Source: Hydrotalea flava (lineage in GTDB: Bacteria; Bacteroidota; Bacteroidia; Chitinophagales; Chitinophagaceae). From it: DNA of 64,000 nt. Positions 28,479 through 38,438 of this stretch are shown here, one piece after another (the first letter of the stretch is position 1; the number at the start of each line of letters is the position of its first letter). A program made the position numbers and the translations under genes. The notes under the pieces were generated by a model. The model ran no database searches, had not been told where the DNA came from, and saw only the letters and a program-made list of their open reading frames with translations. Where the stretch lies: positions 62,001 to 126,000 of the forward strand of contig NZ_LUHG01000039.1 in the NCBI RefSeq assembly GCF_001623405.1, read 5' to 3'.

Positions 28479-31400
28479 TTAATTCAGGCTTCTAAAATCA
28501 ACCGGAACCAATTTACTGACACCGGGTTCCTGCATGGTTACACCATAAATTACATCCACCGCACTCATAGTTTGTTTATTGTGGGTAATTAAAATGAATT
28601 GAGAGTTTTCACTAAACTTTTTAATCATTTGCGTAAACTTGGTAACGTTGGCATCATCTAGTGGTGCATCTACTTCATCCATAATACAAAATGGTGCCGG
28701 CTTAATCAAATAAATGGCAAACAACAAAGCTGTTGCGGTTAAGGTTTTCTCACCTCCGCTCAACTGGGTAATGGAGGATGGACGTTTCCCTTTGGGTTTA
28801 GCCATAATTTCAATACCGGTTTCAGCTAAATTTTCTGGATTTTCCAATACCATATCACAGGTATCTTCTTCTGAAAACAGTGCTTTAAATACTTTTTGAA
28901 AGTTATCGCGAACCTTATTAAAAGTATCTAAAAATTGTTGATTGGCGGTAGCCTCTACCTCCTGAATGGTTTGTAATAAACTTTCTTTTGCCTGAACCAG
29001 GTCATTTTTTTGTTCTACAATAAACTCATATCGTTTTTTCATTTCCTGATACGCTTCAATTGCTGTGGGATTGACTTCACCAATATTTTCCATTCGCTTC
29101 CGCATCTTGTCGCTGGTGGCCTGTAACTCTTCCAGCGGCATTTCTGTGGTACGGGATTGCTCTAAAATTTCTTCCAGCGAAATTTTAAATTCCACATTCA
29201 ATCTTTCCTTCATGCCTGCCAATTGCAACTTCAATTCATTCAATTTATCTTTTATTTCAGCCAGCAGGTGTTCCGCCAATTCACGTTGCTTATTTTTCTG
29301 GCGTACACCATTTTCTTTTTCCTGCAATATATTGCGCAAATTGTAATAGGCCTGATCAGCCTCATTCAATTGTTTTTCTTCTGTTTCCTTTTGCTTCATT
29401 AGCAGTATTAGCTCTTCTTCAATGATTTCAACTGCCAGTTTCCCTTCTTCAATTTGTGTAGCGGCTTCTGCCAATTGCCGGGTATTATTTTCTATTTGCT
29501 TTTGCAGATCATTCAACTGATTTTCTTTGAACTGCAATTCCTGTTGAATGGCATTGATTTTACTTTGCTGACGGGTAAGCTGCAGATTAAATTCATTGAA
29601 CTGAATATTAGCAAGATTATAATCCTGCTCTGCCAACTGATAGTCCTGTTCAATCATGGCCATTTCATTGCCCAACGTTTTCAACTGTTCATTCAGTTGC
29701 GCAAGGGTTTGCCTGGTTTCAGCAATGCTATCCTGCTCATCCTGCATACGTTGTTCAATTTCTTCTAGCCGTTGCTGGGTTTGTTGCTGAGTAGCAGTGA
29801 TGTTTTCGATTTTATTTTTAGCAGCAAAAACCTGATTAATTAATTGATTAATTTCATTTTCAGTGGCACGTATGGTTTGTTCTTTCAATTGTTCATTAAA
29901 CCCCACCACTTTTTGATGGTTGTGCTGAATATCTGCTTTCAGTAAATTTACCACTGCTTCCTGCTCCTGAATTTCTTCTTCTAATTTTTCCAAATTTTTT
30001 GCACGCCCAATTTTCTTTCCTTCAAACAAGCCAACGCTACCGCCGGTTAACGTGTATTTACCCTTTACAATTTTGCCCGATTTTTCCAGAATAATGGCAT
30101 CAGAAAATACATCCTGTTCCATTAGAACTTCTGATTCTGCAATAAATACATGGCCAAGTAAATAAGCAGCTAATGGCCGGTATTGATCATCTACTTCAAT
30201 AATGTCCATGGCCGCAATGGTTTGTGCAGGCTGTGCTATGCCGATAGAATAATGTTGAAATTTATCCAACATAAAAAAGTTGGCTTTCCCTTTTTGGTGT
30301 TTATCTAATAAACGTACTGCCTGCAAACCTTCTTCTAAATTATTTACCACAAAATAATTGAGATAAGGCTCCAACACATTTTCTACTGCGGCCCGATAAG
30401 CTTCTTTTACATAAATAATGTCTGATAAAATGGGAGCATGATTATCCCATTCCGGATTTTTATGCAAAAATTTAATGCTTTCAGGGTAACCTTCCATTGA
30501 ATCGATTAAACTCTTTAAAAGGTTGTATTCATTTTTGCGTGCATCTAACTTGCGGCTTTCATCTGCTAACTGATTGCGTAAAACTTCCAGCTCTTGTTGT
30601 GTTTCCAGAATTTGCTGTTTGGTTTTTTCATGTTGTTCCTGCATTTGTTGCAAATGTGTACGCTTTTCAGCCAGGGTTTGTTCTTTTTGGGTTAACTCAA
30701 TGATTAATTGTTGCAATTGTGCTTCCCTATTTTTTTGTTCGGTAGCTAATTGCATTTGCGAACGCTGCAAATTTTGTATAGAAGTATCGGCAATGGCTAC
30801 TTTTTTTTCTGCGTCAAACTGTGACCGTTGTAATTGCTGATATTGCTGGCGTAGTTGATCAACACCGGATCTTTTTTCATCAAATATTTGCCTTTTCAGT
30901 TCCACCTCATATTTCAGGTTTTCTAAATTGGCATGCATATCTGCCAACTTATTTTCTTCATCCTTTATTTGTACTTTACTGAAAGCAAGTGATTCATCAA
31001 TTCCTTTTAACTGGCCTTCCGCATTTTGAAGAAAATGCTTCAAATTGGTTTCTTTTTCTTTTAAAAAAACTAATTTTTGTGAGGCGAGATTTTTATCATT
31101 TTCTTTGGTACGCAACTGTTGCACCAGTTCATTAAACTGGTATTGCATGCTTTGCAATGCCTTTTCTTTTTCTATAAACCCAATTTTTTCCTGCTCTAAT
31201 ACTGCTTCCTGATTGGCTATTTCAGCCTCTAAGCGTATTTTTTTATCGGTTTCAAGTTCCTGCTGTTCCTGTAAATTTTTATAGGTTAAATTAAATCCTT
31301 CCAGCGAAGCCTTAGCCAATTCAACGGCTATGATTTTATATTCTTTTTTTATTTCATAATATTTTTCAGCTTTTTTAGCCTGGCTTTCTAAGGATTTTAG

Positions 31401-32003
31401 CTGGTTATGAATTTCAAAAAGTAAATCTTCAATTCTGGCTAAATCCTGTTCGGTTGCATCTAATTTTGATTTGGCTTCTTTTTTTCTGGTTTTATAAATG
31501 GTAATACCGGCCGCTTGTTCCAACATTCTTCTGCGGCTGTTTTCTTTGTCTTTAATAATATCATCTACCATTCCTAGTTCAATAATAGCATAACTGTCAT
31601 TACTAACACCGGTATCTAAAAACAGGTTATGAATGTCTTTTAAACGGCATGCTACATCATTTAAACGGTATTCACTATCTCCATTTTTATAAAACCTTCT
31701 GGTAACGGTAACGGTGCTAAATTCGGTAGGTAATAAATTTCTGGTATTTTCGAAAGTGAGGCTTACTTCAGCCAAACCGCTGGGGCTGCGGGTTTTAGAG
31801 CCATTGAACACCAATGCATCCAGATTTTCACTACGCAATGAGGAAATTTTCTGTTCACCAATTACCCAACGAATACTATCAATAATATTGCTTTTACCAC
31901 AACCATTGGGCCCGATAATGCCGGTAATTCCTTCATCGAAATTAACGATGGTTTTATCGGCAAAACTTTTGAAACCTTTTATTTCTAATGACTTTAATCG
32001 CAC
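28479..32003 (-). CDS. smc: Chromosome segregation protein SMC
   Basis: This full-length SMC ATPase of 1174 residues compacts and segregates the chromosome with ScpA/ScpB. Walker A is GIIGPNGCGKSNIID at the N-terminus. Two long coiled-coil arms (about residues 170-500 and 670-1000) flank a hinge around residues 520-640 (GYPESIKFLHK to LTGGSVGLFEGKK). The C-terminal head has the signature ITQLSGGEKTLTATALLFA and Walker B PFCIMDEVDAPLDD. ScpA and ScpB are not adjacent. The gene appears monocistronic, with its own terminator. Confidence 0.98.
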   Translation of the reverse strand: MRLKSLEIKGFKSFADKTIVNFDEGITGIIGPNGCGKSNIIDSIRWVIGEQKISSLRSENLDALVFNGSKTRSPSGLAEVSLTFENTRNLLPTEFSTVTVTRRFYKNGDSEYRLNDVACRLKDIHNLFLDTGVSNDSYAIIELGMVDDIIKDKENSRRRMLEQAAGITIYKTRKKEAKSKLDATEQDLARIEDLLFEIHNQLKSLESQAKKAEKYYEIKKEYKIIAVELAKASLEGFNLTYKNLQEQQELETDKKIRLEAEIANQEAVLEQEKIGFIEKEKALQSMQYQFNELVQQLRTKENDKNLASQKLVFLKEKETNLKHFLQNAEGQLKGIDESLAFSKVQIKDEENKLADMHANLENLKYEVELKRQIFDEKRSGVDQLRQQYQQLQRSQFDAEKKVAIADTSIQNLQRSQMQLATEQKNREAQLQQLIIELTQKEQTLAEKRTHLQQMQEQHEKTKQQILETQQELEVLRNQLADESRKLDARKNEYNLLKSLIDSMEGYPESIKFLHKNPEWDNHAPILSDIIYVKEAYRAAVENVLEPYLNYFVVNNLEEGLQAVRLLDKHQKGKANFFMLDKFQHYSIGIAQPAQTIAAMDIIEVDDQYRPLAAYLLGHVFIAESEVLMEQDVFSDAIILEKSGKIVKGKYTLTGGSVGLFEGKKIGRAKNLEKLEEEIQEQEAVVNLLKADIQHNHQKVVGFNEQLKEQTIRATENEINQLINQVFAAKNKIENITATQQQTQQRLEEIEQRMQDEQDSIAETRQTLAQLNEQLKTLGNEMAMIEQDYQLAEQDYNLANIQFNEFNLQLTRQQSKINAIQQELQFKENQLNDLQKQIENNTRQLAEAATQIEEGKLAVEIIEEELILLMKQKETEEKQLNEADQAYYNLRNILQEKENGVRQKNKQRELAEHLLAEIKDKLNELKLQLAGMKERLNVEFKISLEEILEQSRTTEMPLEELQATSDKMRKRMENIGEVNPTAIEAYQEMKKRYEFIVEQKNDLVQAKESLLQTIQEVEATANQQFLDTFNKVRDNFQKVFKALFSEEDTCDMVLENPENLAETGIEIMAKPKGKRPSSITQLSGGEKTLTATALLFAIYLIKPAPFCIMDEVDAPLDDANVTKFTQMIKKFSENSQFILITHNKQTMSAVDVIYGVTMQEPGVSKLVPVDFRSLN

Positions 32004-32218
32004 AGTTCTACAGTTTTTTAGTACCTGCGAACATAGCTAAAAACCTTTAAAATTGTATGCTTTGGAATATTTTGTGGAGAACTGGGGTTAAAATGAGGAA
32101 AAATAAAAAGATATGCTTCTAAAATGCAGTTCTGTAACAGATTTTGCACAAAAAAACCTTACTTTTCGCGTTGAATGCTCGAAGGAAGGTTAAAGCTATT
32201 TTAGTATAATGTTCTATT

Positions 32219-32638
32219 TTACCACTTGTCAACTTCTTCTGTATCGGTATTATTTACCTCAGCTATTGTTGTTTCAATTGAAGTAGTTGCTATTTCAATA
32301 GGGGCAACTTGTGCTTCTTCTACAACTGAAACAACAACATTTTGTTCTGCCGGTTCATATCCTTCTGATTCGGAATATTCGTGATTAAAAGCATCAAAAT
32401 CAAAATCGGGCATTAAATCTGTTTTAACAAAATCAACCGCTTCGCCCAATGCTTTAATAAATTTGTTGAAGTCTTCTTTATACAAGAATATTTTATGCCT
32501 GTCGTAGCCATTATCATCAAACCTTTTTCTGCTTTCGGTAATCGTTAAATAATAATCGTTGCCTTTTGTAGCTCTTACATCAAAAAAATAGGTTCTTCTT
32601 TTTCCGGCCCTGATACGTTTACTATAAACGCTTTCCAT
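32219..32638 (-). CDS. DUF3276 / PUR-domain nucleic-acid-binding protein
   Basis: This is a small protein of 139 residues. The N-terminal 85 residues form a PUR-like domain: SKRIRAGKRRTYFFDVRATKG, YYLTITESRKRFDD and HKIFLYKEDFNKFIKAL. PUR domains bind single-stranded DNA or RNA, and the Borrelia relative BpuR is a translational/transcriptional regulator. The tail is acidic and of low complexity. The ATG at 32638 is chosen over an in-frame start at 32707, because a strong promoter box (32705-32734) would place the transcript start downstream of 32707. Confidence 0.88.
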   Translation of the reverse strand: MESVYSKRIRAGKRRTYFFDVRATKGNDYYLTITESRKRFDDNGYDRHKIFLYKEDFNKFIKALGEAVDFVKTDLMPDFDFDAFNHEYSESEGYEPAEQNVVVSVVEEAQVAPIEIATTSIETTIAEVNNTDTEEVDKW

Positions 32639-32704
32639 TTTTTTTTCGTTATTCTCGTACGCCACAGTTGTAAAGATTTTGGTTACTGAATTATTTGTGC
32701 TTGG

Positions 32705-32734
32705 CAAATATAGTATTGTTTATGAATTACCAAA
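32705..32734 (-). promoter_or_regulatory. Promoter of the DUF3276 gene (best Bacteroidota consensus in the window)
   Basis: On the minus strand TTTG (32734-32731), an 18-base spacer and TATATTTG (32712-32705) match both the -33 and -7 boxes of Bacteroidota sigma-ABfr promoters. It sets the coding start to ATG 32638. Confidence 0.75.
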
Positions 32735-32755
32735 ACTTTATACCTGAAAGCTTTT

Positions 32756-34615
32756 TTAAGCTTCAAAAGCAGTTGCATTTTTTTCCAATACCTGTATGCG
32801 GTACAATTCTGCGTAATAACCATTTAATTGCATCAGGCTTTCATGGGTGCCTTCTTCGGTAATTTCACCATCTTCTAACACTACAATTTTATCGAATCTG
32901 AATGTTGAGAAAATACGATGGGTAATAATAATGCCGGTTTTATCTTTTAAAAAATTATACAGATTGGTTACAATTTCGTTTTCTGTTTTTGCATCAACGG
33001 CGCTTAAACAGTCGTCAAATACAATTACTTCGGGCTGTTTTATTAAGGCTCTGGCAATGGATATTCGTTGCTTTTGGCCACCGCTTAAAGTAACGCCCCG
33101 CTCTCCTACCAATGTTTCATAATGTTTATCAAAACTCATAATTTCATTGTGTATGCTGGCGTTTTTTGCTGCCTGCTCAACCTGGGCTTTATCAATAGGC
33201 CCTTGCTGACCGAATGCAATATTATTGGCAATGGTATCACTAAACAGAAATACATCCTGCGGAATATAACTGATTTCTTTTCTAAGAATTCTCAGTGGAA
33301 TATCCTGAATATCGTGCCCACCAATGGTAATATTGCCTTTATCGGGGTTATAAAAATGCAATAATAATTGTGCAACGGTTGATTTACCGCTACCGGTTCG
33401 TCCCAGTAACAATACTTTTTGGCCGGCCTGTACGGTTAAATTAAAATTAGATAATGCCTGTATGCCTGTGTTGGGATATGTAAAACTGATTTGATTGAAA
33501 TGAATATCACCCGAAACATGCACCGGTTTTAAATTCGGTTTATCTTGTATTTCCGGTGTAGTGTTTAAAAACTCATTGATTCTTTTTTGTGAAGCAGCAG
33601 CCCGTTGAATCATACTGGCTGTCCAGCCAATTGCACTTACCGGAAACGTAAGCATGTTAATATAAATTACAAACTCTAAAATGGTTCCTGCACTTACATT
33701 GTATTGTTGATGAATGAGATACCATCCGCCAATGGCAATGGTTAATAAAGTACTGATGCCAATTAACAGCGTCATGGATGGGAAATAGATGGCTTCTACC
33801 TTCGCCAGTCCAATGGCATTTTTTTTGTATTCCTCGCTGTTCTTATCAAAAAAATGCAACATCGATTTTTCCTGAACAAATGATTTAATAACCCGAATAC
33901 CGGAATACGATTCCTGCGCAGCGGTAGTTAAATCGGATAATAGTGCCTGAATTTTTTCGCTTTTCCGGTTAATGATGGTATTTACATAATAAATGGTAAT
34001 AGCCAAAATGGGCAATGGCGATAATACATACAATGTTAAATGCCAATTGGTTTGAAACATAAAGAACAGGCAGAAACCAATGGTAGCGGCCAAATTAATA
34101 AAATACATCACTGCCGGGCCGGCATACATTCTTACCCTGCTTACATCTTCAGTAATACGGTTCATTAAATCGCCGGTACTATGCGTTTTATAAAAAGCAG
34201 CGTCTAATTGTTGATAATGGGTAAATATTTCATTTTTTTGATCAAACTCTATATGACGGCTCATTACTATAATGGTTTGCCGCATTAAAAACATAAAGAA
34301 ACCACCTATTAATGCCAGTAAAAACAAAACCACTGCACTGATGAAGATATTGGTTGAAAAACTGTTGTTTTCTGCCTGAATAACTTTAATAAAATGTTGC
34401 ACCAAAAAATCGTAATTGGCAATCCGTTTATTTTCATGTATAGTATTAGCTGCAGTTTGTTGTAGAATCAGATGCTCAGCCTGATCTACCACATAACCGG
34501 AAACCTGAGGAGCCAGGATTCGAAAATAGTTAGACAGAATAATGAAAAGTATACCTAACAGAAATCTGGTTTTATACTTCCAGAAATATTTATTTATTAC
34601 AGATAATTGTTTCAT
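32756..34615 (-). CDS. MdlA-like ABC half-transporter (permease + ATPase)
   Basis: This is a type IV (MsbA-like) ABC exporter half of about 620 residues. Six membrane helices (residues 15-310) precede an ATPase with Walker A LLGRTGSGKSTVAQLLL, Q-loop SYIPQDVFLFSDT, signature TLSGGQKQRISIARALI and Walker B VIVFDDCLSAVD. The residue after Walker B is Asp where the catalytic Glu is normal. This is typical of the degenerate half of heterodimers such as TM287 or MdlA. The C-terminus YYAELYRIQVLE also resembles MdlA. No second half-transporter adjoins. Substrate is unknown. The start is set at ATG 34615 (MKQLSVINKYF); 34624 is possible. Confidence 0.88.
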   Translation of the reverse strand: MKQLSVINKYFWKYKTRFLLGILFIILSNYFRILAPQVSGYVVDQAEHLILQQTAANTIHENKRIANYDFLVQHFIKVIQAENNSFSTNIFISAVVLFLLALIGGFFMFLMRQTIIVMSRHIEFDQKNEIFTHYQQLDAAFYKTHSTGDLMNRITEDVSRVRMYAGPAVMYFINLAATIGFCLFFMFQTNWHLTLYVLSPLPILAITIYYVNTIINRKSEKIQALLSDLTTAAQESYSGIRVIKSFVQEKSMLHFFDKNSEEYKKNAIGLAKVEAIYFPSMTLLIGISTLLTIAIGGWYLIHQQYNVSAGTILEFVIYINMLTFPVSAIGWTASMIQRAAASQKRINEFLNTTPEIQDKPNLKPVHVSGDIHFNQISFTYPNTGIQALSNFNLTVQAGQKVLLLGRTGSGKSTVAQLLLHFYNPDKGNITIGGHDIQDIPLRILRKEISYIPQDVFLFSDTIANNIAFGQQGPIDKAQVEQAAKNASIHNEIMSFDKHYETLVGERGVTLSGGQKQRISIARALIKQPEVIVFDDCLSAVDAKTENEIVTNLYNFLKDKTGIIITHRIFSTFRFDKIVVLEDGEITEEGTHESLMQLNGYYAELYRIQVLEKNATAFEA

Positions 34616-34671
34616 GAACCGCAAAGATAAGAAAAGCGGTTTGTACCATTTTTTTCTGCGGAACCCCTTTT

Positions 34672-35109
34672 TTAAGTGGATTGTATGTAACTGTGCAGTT
34701 GTTCGATGGTTTCTTTTTGATCGTGAATGGTTTCATAAATTACGTCATTAATCGAAACAATACCGCATAAACTATCTGTTTGATCGAACACCGGCAAATA
34801 GCGGATATTATTATCGCTCATAATGTGCATACAACTTTCAATAGAAGTTTCGGGGGTAATATGCGGCAATCCTGTACTCATAATTTCTGCAACAGTGGTT
34901 TGTTCAGAATGTTTACCGGCTAAAATTACTTTACGGGCATAATCACGTTCGGTAAGTAAGCCAATGTATTGTTTTTGTTCATTTTGAACTACTACAGAGC
35001 CAATGTTTTTGTCGGCCATTAATTTTAAAGCATCAAAAACCAATGTGTTAGCAGGTACGCCTATCACAGCAGTACCTTTTCTGTTTAAAATATCTTTTAC
35101 TTTTTTCAT
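34672..35109 (-). CDS. Tandem CBS domain protein
   Basis: This is a 145-residue protein made only of two CBS domains: MKKVKDILNRKGTAVIGVPANT with LLTERDYARKVIL, and then VAEIMSTGLPHITPETSIESCM with GIVSINDVIYETI. CBS pairs bind adenine nucleotides and act as energy sensors; free-standing ones bind other enzymes. ATG 35109 is used, because the domain begins at MKKVKDIL and the extension to 35235 is a non-conserved hydrophobic stretch reaching up to the tRNA gene. The partner is unknown. Confidence 0.9.
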   Translation of the reverse strand: MKKVKDILNRKGTAVIGVPANTLVFDALKLMADKNIGSVVVQNEQKQYIGLLTERDYARKVILAGKHSEQTTVAEIMSTGLPHITPETSIESCMHIMSDNNIRYLPVFDQTDSLCGIVSINDVIYETIHDQKETIEQLHSYIQST

Positions 35110-35237
35110 ATTTAGAAGCAGTTTAGCAGTTACAAAAGCCAATGAAAAATACAATTTAAAAAGGATATTGCAAAATAAGAAGCAGATAAAGTATAATTTT
35201 TTTGGAAGATAAACAGCCGCACCTTTATTTTGCACCC

Positions 35238-35322
35238 GGAGAGATGGCAGAGCGGTTTAATGCGGCGGTCTTGAAAACCGTTGACTGTAACAGGTCCGGG
35301 GGTTCGAATCCCTCTCTCTCCG
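35238..35322 (+). tRNA. tRNA-Ser (anticodon UGA)
   Basis: The acceptor strands GGAGAGA (35238-35244) and TCTCTCC (35315-35321) pair perfectly, with discriminator G at 35322. The anticodon loop CTTGAAA within GCGGT/ACCGT holds TGA. The T-arm is GGGGG-TTCGAAT-CCCTC. A long variable arm, as in all tRNA-Ser, lies between. The CCA end is not encoded. A terminator follows within 10 bases, so it is a single-gene transcript. Confidence 0.97.
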
Positions 35323-35330
35323 CTCTCAAT

Positions 35331-35362
35331 AAAAAAACTCCTGAAAATTCAGGAGTTTTTTT
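35331..35362 (+). terminator. Intrinsic terminator after tRNA-Ser
   Basis: A near-perfect palindrome: seven A, CTCCTGAA (35338-35345), a two-base loop, then TTCAGGAG (35348-35355) and seven T. It can act on both strands, but on the plus strand it ends the tRNA transcript eight bases past the discriminator. Confidence 0.92.
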
Positions 35363-35449
35363 AGAAATACAAATATTTATTGCGATTTGATAAGTTAATT
35401 TTATTTATAACTGTAATTATAATTTTTAAAAAAAACTAATTCATTAATT

Positions 35450-37462
35450 TCACTCATTTTGCTGCACTTTCTTATTATGGTGTGTAATGTACCGGGTAGT
35501 TTCATAAATGGCTTGCATCCATAACTGCATATCTTTTTGAATAGAATCGGTAATTGCATCTTTAGGAATCGGTACATTATTTTCCATCGAAAATATTTTA
35601 ATTTTCTCCGGTTTTCCAATGGGTTGGGTTACAAAATATTGATGTTTTAATAATCCCAATTGTTGTTGTTCTCCTTCAAAAATAAATGCCATGTTTTGGG
35701 TAGTATCTTTCACATGCAATAAGTCTCTGCCCATACCGGTATTGGTATATGGAATATTGGCAATTCCTGCCAATACAGGCAATACATCTACCTGCGAAGC
35801 AATCATACTATGCTTTGCAGGTTGTACTAATTTTGGAGCGTATATAATAAAAGGAACATGATTTTTGGTAAGCCCCTGTGCTGTATATGCTTTGGGAAAT
35901 AAAGCATCTGCATTTCCAACCAATCCATGATCGCCAATAAATGCAATGATGGTATTATTAAAATAGGGTTCCTTTTGTATGGTTTCAATAAAATGCTGCA
36001 CGTTAAAATCAAAATAACGAAAGGCATTGAGTTCATCGTTCGAGGTAAATCCATATTTCAATAATGTATCATTGGGTACCGTTACCTTTTTAAAAGTTTG
36101 CAAATCTTCCGGAGCTATAGAATAAGGCCGGTGATTATCAGCAGTTTGTATCACAGCAAAAAATGGCCGGGTTTGTTTTACCAGTACCTTATTGGCTTCG
36201 GTAAATAAATTGTGATCGCTGATGCCCCAAACATCTAACCGTGGTGCGGTATAATCTTTCTCTTCATAAATATGCAAACTATCTATATTATTTTCCAACA
36301 AGCCTTTTATATTGGCCCAACTGGTACTGCCACCAATAAAATAATAATGGCCGTAGTTTTTGAATGAATTGATAATGGTTTGCTGATCAACAATTTGCGG
36401 ATTACGACTGGCCGTTTTATTTTGTTCAACATCGGTTAATCCGGTAATAGTGGTCCAAACACCACGTGCCGTTCCGAAACCGGGTGTAAACATATGATCA
36501 AAGAAAATACTTTTTGCTGCCATTTGATCAATAAATGGTGTGCTATTTAACGGATTGCCAAACAACGAACTTTTATAAGCACTAAAACTTTCTGAAATAA
36601 CTAAAATAATATTGGGATGTGTGGTTGCAGACAAACTGGAATCGGGTACAATATGCCTGGTATAATTTAAATGATTGGCATCCGGATGGGTAATGCCTAA
36701 ATAGTTGGCCATTAAAGGATAATATTTCTTTGCCTTTTCCACATCATAAGTAGATTGCCGAAAAGCCAGCGTACTGAAAAAACTTTGAAATGGATTTAAA
36801 GCGGCCTGCGCATTAAAATCGCTGTTCAACGAAAATGCATCACTCCAACGCAGTGGAAACTGATCAAATTTCCCAAAAATTCCAAAGCCAAATAGTAGAA
36901 AATACAGGATGGAAAATAAACCTCTCCGTTTTTTGTAGGGCTCCTGCATATCAGCAGACTGTGCAATGAGCCTATGCGTATATTTTACCAAAAAAAAACT
37001 GAGCCATATAAAAAGAATCATTCCCAATACAATCCAAATAACATGATAGGTTTCCCACAACATGCCGAGTGAAATGCGTGTATTATGTAAAAAATCGAGT
37101 GCCTGTGCATTTAAGCGCACATCTAAATAAGCAAAATGTCCATAATCAAATGCATAAAACAAGGTAAACAGCACAATAGCTACGAACCATAAAATATAGG
37201 CAACTGTTTTCCCCAATTTTTTTCGGAAAGGATGCAAGGGCTTAATGGCGCCCAATATTAACATCAGTATGGCCATAATACCTACATCCCTGGCATCAAA
37301 CCGAAAACCCATCCACAATACAAACAAAAAAGATTTCCATGAAAAAGCACCTGTATTGAATAAGCAGAAAGTAAAAATTCGGGCAATACTCATCAGCAGG
37401 AAGAAAGTAGCAGACAATATGAGTATCCAGCGCTGTAGGCGCGACAGTAGATTTTTTTGCAT
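35450..37462 (-). CDS. LTA synthase-like / phosphoglycerol transferase family membrane sulfatase-fold protein
   Basis: The protein has 670 residues. Five membrane helices (about 1-190) precede an extracytoplasmic alkaline-phosphatase/sulfatase domain. The metal and nucleophile region reads ILVISESFSAYKSS and then FGTARGVWTTITGL, with a Thr nucleophile candidate; the later metal site is AFIGDHGLVGNA. Family relatives include LtaS and OpgB, which move phosphoglycerol onto polymers or glucans, and phosphoethanolamine transferases. Since Bacteroidota lack lipoteichoic acid, envelope lipid or glycan modification is more likely. It is a single gene between tRNA-Ser and the NlpC/P60 gene. Confidence 0.88.
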   Translation of the reverse strand: MQKNLLSRLQRWILILSATFFLLMSIARIFTFCLFNTGAFSWKSFLFVLWMGFRFDARDVGIMAILMLILGAIKPLHPFRKKLGKTVAYILWFVAIVLFTLFYAFDYGHFAYLDVRLNAQALDFLHNTRISLGMLWETYHVIWIVLGMILFIWLSFFLVKYTHRLIAQSADMQEPYKKRRGLFSILYFLLFGFGIFGKFDQFPLRWSDAFSLNSDFNAQAALNPFQSFFSTLAFRQSTYDVEKAKKYYPLMANYLGITHPDANHLNYTRHIVPDSSLSATTHPNIILVISESFSAYKSSLFGNPLNSTPFIDQMAAKSIFFDHMFTPGFGTARGVWTTITGLTDVEQNKTASRNPQIVDQQTIINSFKNYGHYYFIGGSTSWANIKGLLENNIDSLHIYEEKDYTAPRLDVWGISDHNLFTEANKVLVKQTRPFFAVIQTADNHRPYSIAPEDLQTFKKVTVPNDTLLKYGFTSNDELNAFRYFDFNVQHFIETIQKEPYFNNTIIAFIGDHGLVGNADALFPKAYTAQGLTKNHVPFIIYAPKLVQPAKHSMIASQVDVLPVLAGIANIPYTNTGMGRDLLHVKDTTQNMAFIFEGEQQQLGLLKHQYFVTQPIGKPEKIKIFSMENNVPIPKDAITDSIQKDMQLWMQAIYETTRYITHHNKKVQQNE

Positions 37463-37570
37463 AGTAAGAGGCGTACAGTACAGTTAATAAAAAACAAACA
37501 AGCTGTAAAAATAATGTATTTCACATTAAGCGGGGCGCAGCTGAAAAAGAATAGCGAATAAATAATCGGT

Positions 37571-38278
37571 TTATCGAACTCTCCCGGCACCCCGGTAAGC
37601 CCTTTTCCAGTATGGATCATTCAAATCGCTGATGGTAACGCCACCGCTTGTAGAAGCATTGGCAAATTTATTATTGGCTACATAAACACCTACATGTGAA
37701 ATGGCTCTGCTTCTTCTACCACCGGTATGAAAAAATACCAAATCACCTTCTTGCAACGAATCATCGGGTATTTTAGAACAGCTATTATATTGTTCCTGCG
37801 CTGTACGGGGTAAATTCACTCCATAAACATCCCGCATTACAATATAGGTAAAAGCAGAACAATCAATACATGCTTTTGTACTGCCGCCTAAGCAATAATT
37901 GGTACCCCACCATTCGTCAATTTTTTGTAGCAAAAGAATATCGGTTAACTTTTCAACCGTTGCATCCATTATAATGGCATATTTCATTTGCAGCCAGTTG
38001 GCTTTTTCGATACTTACCCAGCTATTGGGATTATTTTCATTGGCAGCAGCACGATTCAAGGTGTTAATTTTTGTAGTAGCTGTTTTATGGCGGGAATTTA
38101 CAACTGAACCGGGGGCAATTTCTATTCCATCAATAAATTCAGGGTTTCCCGATTTTACCGATTTGGAAGTAGTGGTTAATGAATTATCGTGGGCTGTAAT
38201 TTTCCGCAAAGTTTTACAACCGGTTACAGCTAAAACTATTCCCGCAATAAAAAAAATTGTTATACAACGCTTTGCCAT
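37571..38278 (-). CDS. NlpC/P60 (C40) peptidoglycan endopeptidase, lipoprotein
   Basis: The protein has 235 residues from ATG 38278. The signal MAKRCITIFFIAGIVLAVTGC is a lipobox, so the protein is outer-membrane or inner-membrane anchored. The C-terminal cell-wall cysteine peptidase has Cys in KACIDCSAFTYIVM, His in RAISHVGVYVANN and the third polar residue soon after. C40 enzymes cut D-Glu-diaminopimelate bonds. The frame extends to 38326, but the extra 16 residues precede the signal peptide. The gene is divergent from dnaE with about 160 bases between. Confidence 0.9.
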   Translation of the reverse strand: MAKRCITIFFIAGIVLAVTGCKTLRKITAHDNSLTTTSKSVKSGNPEFIDGIEIAPGSVVNSRHKTATTKINTLNRAAANENNPNSWVSIEKANWLQMKYAIIMDATVEKLTDILLLQKIDEWWGTNYCLGGSTKACIDCSAFTYIVMRDVYGVNLPRTAQEQYNSCSKIPDDSLQEGDLVFFHTGGRRSRAISHVGVYVANNKFANASTSGGVTISDLNDPYWKRAYRGAGRVR

Positions 38279-38399
38279 AGCTTGCAAAATAAACAACCCT
38301 TTTTTAAGCTGCCAAAACCTGCACAACTTTTATCCATTCAACTTTATAACACCGAAATTGTGGATAAATTTTTCAACTTCATCTGCCTGCCGAAAGCAG

Positions 38400-38407
38400 T
38401 ACCTTTG
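38400..38407 (+). promoter_or_regulatory. Candidate promoter -7 box of dnaE
   Basis: TACCTTTG fits TAnnTTTG. The implied transcript start is near 38414, which makes the TTG codon at 38412 unusable and supports ATG 38439 as the dnaE start. No convincing -33 box is seen. Confidence 0.5.
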
Positions 38408-38438
38408 ACTTTTGAATGGTTTCAAATTTTCAACAATC

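Noticed and set aside
35110-35235. N-terminal extension of the CBS protein up to 35235
   Set aside because: The extension is a non-conserved hydrophobic AT-rich stretch, and MKKVKDIL at 35109 begins the domain.
35202-35390. 62-codon plus-strand ORF over the tRNA
   Set aside because: It lies across tRNA-Ser and its terminator and is not a plausible protein.
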